This document shows, piece after piece, positions 31,668 through 40,965 of a stretch of DNA of 64,000 nt. The notes under the pieces were generated by a model, which made no database searches, was not told the DNA's origin, and saw only the letters and a list, made by a program, of their open reading frames with translations. Positions within the stretch are counted from its first letter, which is position 1. The number at the start of each line of letters is the position of its first letter. Origin of the DNA: Lysinibacillus sp. B2A1 (GTDB taxonomy: Bacteria; Bacillota; Bacilli; Bacillales_A; Planococcaceae); contig CP027224.1 of assembly GCA_002973635.1 (NCBI GenBank), positions 3,730,501 through 3,794,500 of the forward strand. Direction: 5' to 3'. Position numbers and translations under genes: made by a program.

Positions 31668-33743
31668 TTATTCATTTAAAAATTTCGGGAGATAAATCAT
31701 CGCCTTAAATAAATCGCCGTCTACTTGAACTAAGAACTTTCCGTGCTGGATGTGAATAAGGCTTTCAGCAATTGACAACCCTAATCCGCTGCCTTGACTT
31801 GATCTAGATTCATCTCCTCGTTTAAAGCGTTCCATTAGCTCATCGACAGAAATATTTAATTCATATGCTGAAATATTTTTAAATGTCACGAGTATTTCAT
31901 TCCCTAAATCTTCAACCCCAATATATACCCTTGATGCAGGCTGTGCATATTTAAAAATATTCGAGAATAAGTTTTCGACAGAACGCCATAGGAGCTTACC
32001 ATCAGCCTTCACATACACCTTTTCTGTTGGGTAGGCTAACTTAAAATCTAATGACGACGCTTCAATTTTTTCTCCCATTTCACCTATTCCTTGTGTTAGT
32101 AATGATACGATGTCAATCCGTTCTAACCGGACAGGCATACTTCCGCTTGACGCTTTAGCTGCTTCAAATAAATCATCCGTTAAGAGCTTAAGTCTTTTCG
32201 ATTTTTGGTCTAACACGTCTATATATTCAGCAATTAATTCAGAGTCGTTTTCTATTTTTAATAAATCTACATACGTAATGATTGACGTTAAAGGCGTTCT
32301 GATATCATGCGAAACATTCGTAATGAGCTCTGTTTTTAAACGTTCGCTCTTGATTTCACTATCCACCGACTTTTTTAACCCATCGGTAATACTATTAATA
32401 TTCTCCGCAAGTCTGCTAAACTCCCCTTTTCCGTCTACTTCAATTCGATGATGAAGATCTCCATTCTTAATTTGCTCTACGCCCTCTTTAATGCGGTTAA
32501 ACGACTTCACCTTTTTCATCGCAAACCAGGCAGCTAGACCTATCGTAATGGGAAACACAAAAAACGTCGCAGCAATAACTATTGGATAGCCAATGACAAG
32601 CAGCACGATTTTCACAGCGATACTGCCACTATCAAATACATGTTTCACCGAAAGAAAAACCTTTCTGAGAATTTGGTATATGAGTGTATGCTGAAATAAT
32701 GATCTATTTTTGATATGCTTTACGAGCGATAAAAGCATCAGTAAAGCAATGATAAAAATAGGTACAGTGAGAAGCATGTACATATCATGTAATACTTCAA
32801 CAATCATTGCTATCCACATCGCTATTAAACTCGCGACTATCACAATATTGAGATCAGTATATAGTTTGTCAATGACATAAAAATGAATTTCTTTATCATT
32901 AAATGACGTTCTTCCAATAACCATGATTAAATAAACAAAAGATATAATAAAACCTATTAGATATATAATGAATTCATTGAGGTGATTTTGGGCAATTCCT
33001 TTGTCTTTTTCCCATTCTGACATTTTTTGTTGTAAGAAAGATTCTTTAAACGCAACATAAATGACGTCTGTTTGTGGATTCAACTTTTCAACTTCATGTG
33101 TAAAGTAATCCAAATATTGACTTTCCTTCACTTCATTTGGATAAAGCTTTTGTTGATAATTCTCAAATAGCATATATGCACCAAATGATTCAAATTGCTC
33201 TTTCTTATTTAGTTCACTATTGGAGAATACATGTTGACCGTCACTCGCATAAAACTCGATTCCTTTATATGCTTCTAATGTGCTGAGTAACCGATAAAAT
33301 TCCCTTACCTGTTCTTTCATTCTTTCGTCTTTTTTACTATTTATGTCATCTGCATATGTTTCTTGATATATGCGCCTATTTTCCACTTCATTCAAACTAG
33401 GATTATATCTGTATGAATTGCGGAATTCATAATATAGATTTTCTTCGATTTCTCTAATATCTTCTTGTGTTAGTGTCTTACCGCTTAAAATATGTTCTTC
33501 ACTTTTGTATTTTCCGATTAAAAGTGCTAAGGAGGCAATAAGGCTGTAATTTTCATCAGCGAATGCTCGGCTTTCAAAATAATTATTTTGATTGATACTA
33601 CTAAGATGAATCTCATTTAATTCCATGTTGATAATTGCCCTCGATGTACCAGTTAAACAAACAATGGCAATCAGAAACACAATCACTTTCGTAATAAGTG
33701 CATGACTAATATTTCTCAACTTTATACCCAACTCCCCATACAA
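31668..33743 (-). CDS. Sensor histidine kinase
   Basis: 691 residues. A first membrane helix (about 16-38), a 210-residue outer sensor region rich in charged residues, then four or five more helices (about 255-410), a HAMP-like linker, HisKA with H479 (NVSHDIRTPLTSIITYVDLL), and a HATPase with 'NLFSNIFKYA' and 'GSGLGLSIAESL'. Unusual in size and in its multi-helix block. It overlaps its regulator gene by 38 bases; a TTG at 33719 is the alternative start. Confidence 0.9.
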   Translation of the reverse strand: MYGELGIKLRNISHALITKVIVFLIAIVCLTGTSRAIINMELNEIHLSSINQNNYFESRAFADENYSLIASLALLIGKYKSEEHILSGKTLTQEDIREIEENLYYEFRNSYRYNPSLNEVENRRIYQETYADDINSKKDERMKEQVREFYRLLSTLEAYKGIEFYASDGQHVFSNSELNKKEQFESFGAYMLFENYQQKLYPNEVKESQYLDYFTHEVEKLNPQTDVIYVAFKESFLQQKMSEWEKDKGIAQNHLNEFIIYLIGFIISFVYLIMVIGRTSFNDKEIHFYVIDKLYTDLNIVIVASLIAMWIAMIVEVLHDMYMLLTVPIFIIALLMLLSLVKHIKNRSLFQHTLIYQILRKVFLSVKHVFDSGSIAVKIVLLVIGYPIVIAATFFVFPITIGLAAWFAMKKVKSFNRIKEGVEQIKNGDLHHRIEVDGKGEFSRLAENINSITDGLKKSVDSEIKSERLKTELITNVSHDIRTPLTSIITYVDLLKIENDSELIAEYIDVLDQKSKRLKLLTDDLFEAAKASSGSMPVRLERIDIVSLLTQGIGEMGEKIEASSLDFKLAYPTEKVYVKADGKLLWRSVENLFSNIFKYAQPASRVYIGVEDLGNEILVTFKNISAYELNISVDELMERFKRGDESRSSQGSGLGLSIAESLIHIQHGKFLVQVDGDLFKAMIYLPKFLNE

Positions 33744-34392
33744 CTTTTAAATATTTCGGCTCCTTTGGATTAATTTCTATTTTTTCTCGAATCTTTCGAA
33801 TATGAACAGAAACCGTATTTTCTGGATTAATGGCCCTTTCATTCCATACCTTTTCATAAATCTCTTCCATTGTGAACACTCTCCCAGCATTTGCTGTGAG
33901 AAGCTTTAAAATTTTATACTGTACTGGTGTCAAATGAACCTCTTGTTTATCAACAGTGATGACTTTCTGTTCATCATCAATTATGAGTCCGCCCGTTTGC
34001 AATACATCACTACTTACCTCAAGACTCCCAAATGTCGTATACCTTCTTAGCTGTGATTTCACTCTAGCCACAAGTTCTAATGGATTAAACGGCTTGGCCA
34101 TATAATCATCTGCTCCGATATTTAATCCGAGTATTTTATCATAATCCTCTGACTTAGCAGAAAGCATAATTAAAGGAATCATATGATCTTGACGAATCTT
34201 CATCGTCGCCGTAATACCATCCATTTTTGGCATCATAATATCCATAATAATTAGATGAATAACGTGATCCCGAATAAGATCGATTGCCTCAATACCATTG
34301 TAAGCTTTGTATACTTGATATCCCTCATTTTCTAAGTAAATGCTAATCGCCCTTACAATTTCTTTATCATCATCACAAATCAAAATGTTCAA
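33706..34392 (-). CDS. OmpR-family response regulator
   Basis: 228 residues. Receiver with acidic pocket D7-D9, phospho-acceptor D51 (LIIMDIMMPKMDG) and K near 103 (LSAKSED); C-terminal winged helix ending 'ENTVSVHIRKIREKIEINPKEPKYLKVVWGVGYKVEKY'. Partner of the kinase downstream. A dyad CCTTAGA ... TCTAAGG at 34432-34452 lies in its promoter region and may be its own site. Confidence 0.93.
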   Translation of the reverse strand: MNILICDDDKEIVRAISIYLENEGYQVYKAYNGIEAIDLIRDHVIHLIIMDIMMPKMDGITATMKIRQDHMIPLIMLSAKSEDYDKILGLNIGADDYMAKPFNPLELVARVKSQLRRYTTFGSLEVSSDVLQTGGLIIDDEQKVITVDKQEVHLTPVQYKILKLLTANAGRVFTMEEIYEKVWNERAINPENTVSVHIRKIREKIEINPKEPKYLKVVWGVGYKVEKY

Positions 34393-34927
34393 CTACTTTC
34401 ACTCCTCCATCTCTTTAGGCTCATGTGATCACCTTAGAGGATTCGTCTAAGGATATAATACTAATTAAATCTTAACAAACTTATACACCAATTCTTAAGA
34501 TTTTCTTATTGTTTTCCAGTTTTCCAATGTGGAGTAATAATGCCAAATAGATGATTTGTGTTTTTCCTGATTCAATAACACAAGTTCAATATTAAAATTC
34601 TAGATATTATTGCAATTAGCCTACACTAACGGCTCTTGCTTAATTGGTTAAGAGAAGAGACAGTTCAGAGCAAATGCTAGTGAAGGTGGAAGCCATGGCT
34701 CTTATCGTCAGCAAGTGCAGAATTTGAAGCGTTGTTTAAGTGACAAGAATAAGCAAGAGGAACATGTAAAGCGAAATTTTGTTTTTTCGGAAGGGTTAAT
34801 CCTCCCAAAAGCAAAATCATTCCTTCGAACAAATTTTTAATAATCAAAAAGAGAAGCTCTATAACGTGGAGCTGCAATTCACAAAATGGAATACTATTTT
34901 AAAGGCTGGCATATTTGACAAGGATAG

Positions 34928-35053
34928 TGAACCTTCATAGTTTACGTCATACTCATGCTACGATTTTATTGAATAGCTGGTAAAACGTAAGAGCTATTGT
35001 GAGATGATTTGGAAATACCTGCCAATTATTTATGAAATTTACTGACATTTAAT
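34928..35053 (+). pseudogene. C-terminal remnant of a tyrosine recombinase
   Basis: In one frame: 'VNLHSLRHTHATILLNSW', a stop, 'NVRAIVR', a stop, 'FGNTCQLFMKFTDI'. The HSLRHTHATILL motif is the integrase H-x-x-R box and NVRAIVR continues the family. Two in-frame stops and no upstream domain mean a dead fragment of a lost element. Confidence 0.75.
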
Positions 35054-35200
35054 GAGAGAGTTAGGATAATAAGCAAAGGGAGTTTTCAGTAGGAGCTTAG
35101 AAATTGATAATGGGGCTATTTAATCTAAAAAGTCGTGTAAACAATGCTCCTATCATTTGTTTAATGTTAAAAGAACTACTTCAATCTATCTCTTACAAAA

Positions 35201-35225
35201 AAGCCCGTGAAATCACGGACTTTTC
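35201..35225 (-). terminator. Terminator of AbiEii-like gene
   Basis: AAGCCCGTGA pairs with TCACGGACTT, with A and T runs on the two sides; works leftward for the gene ending at 35231. Confidence 0.75.
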
Positions 35226-35230
35226 TATCT

Positions 35231-36058
35231 TCATTGCCATTTTAGTTGTGTACAATCCCAATATTTTAAAAATTCTTCTTCATGCAAAATCTCATCATAT
35301 ATGGGGCTAAGGAACTCTTGTACTTCTCTTGTTACTATTTCCGTTTTGGCCTGCCTCATAAAAAATGGGTGTTCCTTTTCTATAGTGTGACGCTGTTGAT
35401 CTAATAAAGAAACAATACATTCTTGTAAGACCCGCCCTTCTATTGTTTGTGTCTTGATCAATGCAAAAATTATTTGAATGGCATTCACTGTTGTATCTAA
35501 GGTCGGTGTTTTATATATTTCTGCAAATTTAGATGCAATAACATGCTCAGGAGCTTCTATTATCAGTACAGGAGAAGCCGATTGGAACAATGTTGGATAA
35601 GCCATTGTTTTAGATGCCACAGGTGTATTCTTCATAAAGTTAACCTGTAATGTTATGTATGTTTTCAAATGCGCCAGGTTCGTAGGTATTTTAATATAAA
35701 GCCATTCATTTTCTAAAGAGATAGTCAATTCGTCCCCTAAAAATTCAATACCATCCTCTTGCCCCTCCATTGAACAAGTCTCCTTGTATGCTTGTTTTAT
35801 AATATCTATATGATAAGCAACTGGTTTGGCTGCAAGTGTAGCATTTTTTGGGGGCTTTACAACACCTTCTGTTACAGCGAACAATAAAGAATCTCCTGCA
35901 AGCCAAAATTGATCGTGATAGGAAGAAATGGATAATCGATAAAAAAGCCTTTCTTGACAATAAAGTGCTATAAGTGTGTCAAAGCTTTCCTCTCGATCCT
36001 TTGCCACCTTTGTTAATTGCTCAATAATATTCACTGATATCGTGTTTACATCTCTCAT
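35231..36058 (-). CDS. AbiEii/AbiGii-like protein with degenerate active site
   Basis: 275 residues from the ATG at 36058, six bases after GGTGAGG. AbiEii toxins are nucleotidyltransferases of abortive-infection systems. The family frame is clear: 'ERLFYRLSISSYHDQFWLAGDSLLF' near residue 40 and 'LQVNFMKNTPVASKTMAYPTLFQSASPVLIIEAPEHVIASKFAEIYK' near 180. But the catalytic GS ... DxD motif that should follow the LAGDSLLF segment is absent. No AbiEi antitoxin gene is adjacent. It may be a decoy, a regulator or a decaying copy. Confidence 0.65.
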   Translation of the reverse strand: MRDVNTISVNIIEQLTKVAKDREESFDTLIALYCQERLFYRLSISSYHDQFWLAGDSLLFAVTEGVVKPPKNATLAAKPVAYHIDIIKQAYKETCSMEGQEDGIEFLGDELTISLENEWLYIKIPTNLAHLKTYITLQVNFMKNTPVASKTMAYPTLFQSASPVLIIEAPEHVIASKFAEIYKTPTLDTTVNAIQIIFALIKTQTIEGRVLQECIVSLLDQQRHTIEKEHPFFMRQAKTEIVTREVQEFLSPIYDEILHEEEFLKYWDCTQLKWQ

Positions 36059-36079
36059 TGTCGTCCTCACCTTTATCAA

Positions 36080-36529
36080 AATTTTACTAAAATTCTAATT
36101 ACAATTATGACGTAAAGTAGAAATGGAGTAAACGGTAATATATACCAATAAGCATCAAAAAACCTTTCGTTCATCTGAGCGAAAGGTTGCTGAATTAGAC
36201 AAGGGGCAGCCTCGCAATTGCGAAGCCACCCCTTTAGTATTTAATAGGTAACATTTTCGTAAATTGTAAAAGTCTCAACCCAATCATCTGGGGAATATTA
36301 TCTTGAAACACGATTGTTTCATCACCGCGGTAAAATTCCACTGTGTGCCTTCTAACTTAAGCAACGCAAACCCAACCTTCTTTTGCGTCCTTGCAGCCCC
36401 AAAGCATGCGCCAGTGTGAATAAGTATCTACAAAAACAAAAAGCAGAATGCCAGATTACGGAAATATGCCACCTAAAATAGCACGTTAATAATTATAGCA
36501 CATTATTTCCAAAGAGTAAAGCACTAAAA
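36080..36529. other. Gap with two hairpins and possible gene remnant
   Basis: AACCTTTCG/CGAAAGGTT at 36161-36188 and a GGGG ... CCCC hairpin at 36201-36234. Leftward at about 36236-36410 a frame reads 'EFYRGDETIVFQDNIPQMIGLRLLQFTKMLPIKY' after broken sequence with GCKDAKEGWVCVA, which looks like a decayed gene that I cannot name. Confidence 0.45.
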
Positions 36530-37288
36530 TTACCAGGGTATTTCCTGTGAAACATTTATCATATATCCATGTCGTGTAGACCATGATACTAGTGAATCCC
36601 AAAAACCTTCGCAAACTAACATAATTTGCTGTGGATTCGAAAGATTGCCAGTCATCACCAACTCACATAAACTTGCAAATTCTTTTGGCTTATCAGTATA
36701 TGTTTGGGCTTCTGATAGAACTTGGGCAGAGGTTGTATAACATCGTTGGTGGTGTAGGCCAACAATCATGGCACCCCCCATTGCCAGTTTCATCGCTAAA
36801 ATCGGTAAAAATGCTTTGGGACCCTGAACTTGAATATTCCTAATCTTTCCCATGTACTCATACATTTCTTCCACTAATGTCTGGCAAATCACTTCTTTAT
36901 AAACAGATGAATCTATGGTATTCATTTTTTCTTTAAGGTCACGGAAAAATGAATCAGGGTCATAGAGGGGAAGAATATCAAGAAATTGTCCATGTGTTAG
37001 TGGCCATTCTTCATCAACACTTATTGCTTCTTCTAATATCGATTCAACATCATTAAAATTCACTTCTGCTTTCCAATCCCCTGCAGTCCACTCATAGGAA
37101 AAACTCTCTGTTAAAGAATTGAGTACACATTTTATTTCAATATCAGAATATGGTCCATCTGTTTTTCTTGCCAAAGAACCATACAAACCTATTGCTTTTA
37201 CCTTTGCACCATATTTCATTAAAAGTTGATTAACAATCGTCATTACAATATTCATCTTATCTTCTCTAGTCATTTTACTTGGACCCAT
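36530..37288 (-). CDS. ANT(4')-like aminoglycoside nucleotidyltransferase
   Basis: 252 residues. ANT(4') enzymes adenylylate the 4'-hydroxyl of kanamycin-type drugs. The match runs over the full length: 'KAIGLYGSLARKTDGPYSDIEI' with GS and D-x-E metal ligands (GS at about 37-38, D49, E51), 'WKAEVNFNDVESIL', 'WPLTHGQFLDILPLYD', 'RNIQVQGPKAFLPILAMKLAMGGAMIVGLHHQRCYTTSAQVL', 'RHGYMINVSQEIPW'. Chromosomal context without mobile genes at its side. Whether it confers resistance cannot be read from sequence. Confidence 0.88.
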   Translation of the reverse strand: MGPSKMTREDKMNIVMTIVNQLLMKYGAKVKAIGLYGSLARKTDGPYSDIEIKCVLNSLTESFSYEWTAGDWKAEVNFNDVESILEEAISVDEEWPLTHGQFLDILPLYDPDSFFRDLKEKMNTIDSSVYKEVICQTLVEEMYEYMGKIRNIQVQGPKAFLPILAMKLAMGGAMIVGLHHQRCYTTSAQVLSEAQTYTDKPKEFASLCELVMTGNLSNPQQIMLVCEGFWDSLVSWSTRHGYMINVSQEIPW

Positions 37289-37433
37289 TATCAATGTCTC
37301 TCCTTTTAAATTTGTTATAGGATGGCGTTGATAGATAGACCAAGGTGGGCCTCGGGCTTAACGGGGAATCTTCTCTGGTGCCATTGTCAATTTCTCCTTT
37401 CACCTCTCCATTGTTAAAAATAAGGGAAATATT

Positions 37434-37646
37434 TTACGTATTGAAGTAACTATAAATGATATAGCCAATAAACAGCATAAAAATCAAAAAAATCATACCT
37501 TTCCAACCCATGCCACCTGATACATCCACTAAATTTCCATTTTCTGCTCGATTTAATCCTTCATTCAAAGTCCCTAAAGGATTATTTTTCAATTCATTTT
37601 GCCTTAAACGTTCTCTTTTTTCTTGTGGTGTTTCTTTCGAATCCAT
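37434..37646 (-). CDS. DUF6366-like small membrane protein
   Basis: 70 residues from the ATG at 37646 after GGAGGTGA. N-terminal 'KETPQEKRERLRQNELKNNPLGTLNEGLN', C-terminal single membrane helix (about 48-68). This matches a short Bacilli family I know as DUF6366; function unknown. Confidence 0.7.
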   Translation of the reverse strand: MDSKETPQEKRERLRQNELKNNPLGTLNEGLNRAENGNLVDVSGGMGWKGMIFLIFMLFIGYIIYSYFNT

Positions 37647-37730
37647 ATAAATCACCTCCGTATTTATTTTTAGCAGTCAAGGATTTCTCTTATTCTTTAT
37701 ATATTATCATATTTTGAATTTTAGGATAAT

Positions 37731-37773
37731 AAAGGAAGAGCTTTAGCAAATACTGCTAAATGCTCCTCCTTTA
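37731..37773. terminator. Terminator of methyltransferase gene
   Basis: GAGCTTTAGCA pairs with TGCTAAATGCTC with an outer AAAGGA/TCCTTT extension; lies directly after the methyltransferase stop. Confidence 0.65.
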
Positions 37774-38568
37774 TTAGTTAGAGGTATCTATCACACCATA
37801 ATGAAACTTCGCTGTCAATCGCTCATAGCGCTGAAATTGATATTTGGCAAACCATTCTGAACGAAAGTGGGCTTTTAACACAACCCGCTTTTTCGCCACA
37901 CGTTGTGCTTCACGCACCCATTCATCTGATAATGAAGCATGCTCTCCTACTCGTCGAAGCGCCTCAAAATTAGTAGCCTCACCAATAATCTCCTCAAACA
38001 TTGGGTCCATATAGACAACATCAAAAGATTTATCTGGCAAATTTTTTAAATAACGAGTAGCTTCTGCTTGAATCACTTCAATACGGTGCATACATTCCGT
38101 TAATGGTAGCTCTGAAGTATCATAGGTTTGCATCCCCTGCTTGACAATAAACGCCACATTAGGATTTGCTTCAAGCCCTACGACACGCCCTTCTTCACCA
38201 ACTGTATATGCTGCAAGCATAGCATCTGCGGCAAGTCCAAGCGTACAATCAAGCAATGAGTCTCCTATTTCTAGCTGCACCGCTTCTAAAAATGGCTCTG
38301 CTTCTCCACGAGCTACACGCTTTAAGCGAAATGCCGCTGAATTGGGATGAAAGAAAAAAGGTTCATTTGCCCCAAAAGCATAGTATTCAAAGCGATTTTT
38401 TCCAGCAACTATTACATGTGCATGAAGTTCCTCCGAAATTTTACGAATAGAACGTTTTTTTCGCAGCTCGAATGAAGCCTCTAATTCATTACATGCAAAA
38501 GCAGCGAGCGCCATCGATACATCGTCTGGTCTGCCCGCTGTCGTAACAATAGTCTTTATTTCTCGCAT
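37774..38568 (-). CDS. Class I SAM-dependent methyltransferase, YpiP-like
   Basis: 264 residues. N-terminal part about 1-95, then a Rossmann methyltransferase core: 'DSLLDCTLGLAADAMLAAYTVGEEGRVVGLEANP' (SAM site), 'IEVIQAEATRYL', and the catalytic-type 'FDVVYMDPMFEE' (about 179-190). In B. subtilis ypiP adjoins yphP (brxA), the same pair as here. Substrate unknown; the DPMF motif suggests RNA or another planar amino group. Start overlaps the brxA stop by 13 bases. Confidence 0.8.
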   Translation of the reverse strand: MREIKTIVTTAGRPDDVSMALAAFACNELEASFELRKKRSIRKISEELHAHVIVAGKNRFEYYAFGANEPFFFHPNSAAFRLKRVARGEAEPFLEAVQLEIGDSLLDCTLGLAADAMLAAYTVGEEGRVVGLEANPNVAFIVKQGMQTYDTSELPLTECMHRIEVIQAEATRYLKNLPDKSFDVVYMDPMFEEIIGEATNFEALRRVGEHASLSDEWVREAQRVAKKRVVLKAHFRSEWFAKYQFQRYERLTAKFHYGVIDTSN

Positions 38569-38987
38569 GTTTGCTCTAAAACACCTGTTAAATGAGTAAC
38601 GATTTGCTCTACTGGGAATCCTTCAATTTGTTCACGTGGAATAAAGTATGCCAATTCCCCATCCTTTAAAATCGCCATTGATGGTGAGCTCGGTGGTACA
38701 TCCTCAAAAAAACTACGCATCGCTGCAGTCGCTTCCGGATCCTGGCCCGCAAAAACCGTTACCAGATGATCTGGCTTCACCGCCGCCACAGCCTCACGAG
38801 CTGCAGGACGTGCCAGCCCCGCCGCACAACCACAAACCGAGTTAATCACCACTAACGAAGTCCCCTTCGTCTCTGCCATAAATTCATTCACCGCATCAGC
38901 CGTCGTCAGCTCCGTAAAGCCAGCCCCCACCAGCTCTTCACGCATAGGTTTCACAACCTGCTTCATATATTCATCGTAAGCGTTCAT
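38556..38987 (-). CDS. brxA: Bacilliredoxin BrxA (YphP)
   Basis: 143 residues from the ATG at 38987. De-bacillithiolates oxidised proteins. Active site CGC at about 52-54 in 'VVINSVCGCAAGLARPAA'; further match 'TVFAGQDPEATAAMRSFFEDVPPSSPSMAILKDGEL' and 'FIPREQIEGFPVEQIV'. All of this is as in B. subtilis YphP. Operon with the methyltransferase. Confidence 0.92.
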   Translation of the reverse strand: MNAYDEYMKQVVKPMREELVGAGFTELTTADAVNEFMAETKGTSLVVINSVCGCAAGLARPAAREAVAAVKPDHLVTVFAGQDPEATAAMRSFFEDVPPSSPSMAILKDGELAYFIPREQIEGFPVEQIVTHLTGVLEQTCEK

Positions 38988-39204
38988 GCTTTTACCCTCT
39001 TTCATATGTATTCGCAAAGCTTATTATAGCAAGGTTTCTCACGAATGTACAAAAACATGCTTTTATCTAATTTCGCAGGTTTTCGGGGGAAATGTGACTT
39101 TTTTGTGATTTTGGTGACTTTTTTGTGTAACGAAGTGGTGTTAAAGTACGGGTCGTTACACACCTAAAAAATGGAATTACTAAGTTTATAAATAATATAA
39201 GAAA

Positions 39205-39236
39205 GACCAGGTATCATTTTGAAAATGGGCCTGGTC
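39205..39236 (-). terminator. Hairpin after small gene
   Basis: GACCAGG pairs with CCTGGTC around an AT-rich loop, 24 bases downstream of the leftward gene ending at 39260. Confidence 0.5.
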
Positions 39237-39259
39237 ATTTATTTATATGGCTTAAACGT

Positions 39260-39481
39260 CTAAAATTGATCACCAAAATTAACACATATTATATTTTCAT
39301 CATTATGAATCATCCTGATTACGTTGTAGCCTTGTTCTTGTAAAAGATTTAGAGCAATTTCATCTGTTAATGTCTCATGTTCTTCATGAGTCAAAAATAA
39401 GCTGGATAAACCTATAATCGCTAAATCATCTGGTTTACGTTTGAATAAAAAACGTACTGGCACTATTGTTACGTAACTCAT
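39260..39481 (-). CDS. Small protein of unknown function
   Basis: 73 residues from the ATG at 39481 after GGTGG. 'LTHEEHETLTDEIALNLLQEQGYNVIRMIHNDENIICVNFGDQF' suggests a small alpha/beta fold. No family recognised; monocistronic. Confidence 0.55.
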   Translation of the reverse strand: MSYVTIVPVRFLFKRKPDDLAIIGLSSLFLTHEEHETLTDEIALNLLQEQGYNVIRMIHNDENIICVNFGDQF

Positions 39482-39667
39482 GACATCCACCACCTTTTAC
39501 AGATATTTCTACATATCATGGTGAATAACCTTCTTACTAACAATAAAATCAGATACTAACACTTTCATTTATTGGAATTTAGGATATTGTTATCTAATTT
39601 TTGTATACAATTAAAAATAAATTTCCTAGAATGGTAAATAGTAGACTAGATAGGAAGGAGATTGAAA

Positions 39668-39976
39668 ATGAATACTTGCCCAAACTGTTTAGCCCAAAAT
39701 TCTTTTAAAAAGTGTATACAAGATGATCACAGCTTAACTGCTTGTGAATATTGCAATTCAGTGATTGAAAAAATACCAATTTCGAGTGAAGATATTGTTG
39801 ATGAGGATTTTTCTTCACCGAGTATATTTACATCTTCACTTGATCGCCCCCCAGTGTATGATGAAAAAAACATTGCTACATTTAATACTTTAATAAAAAT
39901 TACACTTCTTATCGGTTTAATAATATTTGTATGTGTAATAATATATAATGTTTATACATTTTCATATTTCTTTTAA
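39668..39976 (+). CDS. Zinc-ribbon membrane protein of unknown function
   Basis: 102 residues from the ATG at 39668, seven bases after GGAG. CPNCLAQ ... CEYC gives a zinc ribbon in the first 27 residues; a membrane helix spans about 73-95. The middle is acidic and probably disordered. Small proteins of this layout are common in Bacilli; role unknown. Confidence 0.65.
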   Translation: MNTCPNCLAQNSFKKCIQDDHSLTACEYCNSVIEKIPISSEDIVDEDFSSPSIFTSSLDRPPVYDEKNIATFNTLIKITLLIGLIIFVCVIIYNVYTFSYFF

Positions 39977-40038
39977 TTCTCTTGACAAGTATTCTATTTT
40001 TTATTGTTCAACACAAATAAATGTTGTATCACACAAAA

Positions 40039-40070
40039 GACCAGCTCGGCTAATAATAGCTTTGCTGGTC
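40039..40070 (+). terminator. Hairpin after zinc-ribbon gene
   Basis: GACCAGC pairs with GCTGGTC over a long loop; no T run, so weak. Confidence 0.4.
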
Positions 40071-40116
40071 ATTGATATTTATTAGATTAATTTCAACAGG
40101 TACCTTACTTATTAGA

Positions 40117-40476
40117 TTACTTTTTATCGTTTCTTCGCTGTTGAATAGTAATATGTAACCCAATTAAACGGTCAGTTGTCATTGTGTCATTCTGTAAATC
40201 TTTTAAATGGGATTCCTGAATGATGCCGTCTTTAACCACCTGTGCAATAAAATTCTCCGTTTCGGTTTTCATAGCTGGGCTTCCTGGATTCCATGTTCGA
40301 GTCATTTTGATTTCCTCCTTTTTATCCTCTTTATCTTCCACAATTAATTGGACTTGCATTTTACTGTTGCTTGGAACGATTACATTTCCTAATTTATAAC
40401 CTGTAGGCATCTTCCAATTTGACTTTACTTCAAAGTGTGGTCGGTCAATACTGCCAACCCAATCACCACCCCACGT
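40117..40476 (-). pseudogene. C-terminal part of an M15-type phage endolysin
   Basis: Read leftward from about 40480: 'VITWGGDWVGSIDRPHFEVKSNWKMPTGYK', then 'LGNVIVPSNSKMQVQLIVEDKED' and a 60-residue tail. WGGDW and DRPHFE are the metal-binding end of M15 L-alanyl-D-glutamate peptidases (Ply500/CwlK type). The N-terminal catalytic half is gone; a shorter internal frame from the ATG at 40410 could be translated but would have no catalytic part. Confidence 0.72.
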
Positions 40477-40574
40477 AATAACGCTTTTATTAGATGGTCA
40501 ACGCCACCAAAAAAATAAGCGACCCATGCCATGGAGCCGCCTACAAGTGATGTATATAGTGTGTCTGTTTTCAT
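40425..40574 (-). pseudogene. N-terminal holin fragment fused out of frame to endolysin tail
   Basis: From the ATG at 40574 (GGAAGGTG upstream): 'MKTDTLYTSLVGGSMAWVAY', then FFGGVDHLIKALL as in the phage_holin_4 family (GG-x-D-x-L-x-KAL). After KALL the sequence changes to 'RGVVIGLAVLTDHTLK', a wrong-frame reading of the endolysin remnant. This marks a deletion joining the holin to the middle of the endolysin gene. Confidence 0.72.
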
Positions 40575-40653
40575 ATTACACCTTCCTTTTTTCCAATATA
40601 AAAGCCCTCCACCATTTATCTGTGAAAGGCAAATTCCAAGCGTATCCACAAGT

Positions 40654-40965
40654 TTATAAACTCGTGGATTTTATTTTTTTATATAAAATATAGTTGTATA
40701 TGAAATCTAAAATTGAAACTAAATAAGCTGTGCCGGCTAATAATAACGTAGGAGAATCGTATCCGTAATAAATAAAGTCTTGTAAATGTCGATAAAGTAA
40801 CCAAATTGTTGTAATGACGAAAAGAGAAATATCGTAAGCGATACTTAGTGGGCGTTTAATGTTTTTTAGAGCAAAATTAAAAACGACAACTCTGAAAATA
40901 ACAAAAAGGAATAAATAAATAAAATAAGCGGTGGTAGTATAGATGATTGATGGTGGTATCGACAT
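40654..40965 (-). CDS. Small membrane protein, paralogue of 46128-46424
   Basis: 103 residues with about three membrane helices. The core 'LFVIFRVVVFNFALKNIKRPLSIAYDISLFVITTIWLLYR' matches 'LFIILRIVFFNFAFKTHKRPLSMFYDTTLFIATTIWLIT' of the gene at 46128, and both end in 'DFxYNxYxxKxIKxST'. Family unknown. ATG with GGGG upstream. Confidence 0.7.
   Translation of the reverse strand: MSIPPSIIYTTTAYFIYLFLFVIFRVVVFNFALKNIKRPLSIAYDISLFVITTIWLLYRHLQDFIYYGYDSPTLLLAGTAYLVSILDFIYNYILYKKIKSTSL

Larger units (their letters stand above)
34393..35230. other. Intergenic stretch with decayed mobile-element DNA
   Basis: Holds a dyad at 34432-34452, an integrase fragment at 34928-35053 and a terminator at 35201-35222. 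The middle part (34620-34920) has broken frames only. Confidence 0.5.

Noticed and set aside
34677..34877. 66-residue leftward frame ending FHLH
   Set aside because: Low-quality composition, no ribosome site, and it lies in decayed mobile DNA.
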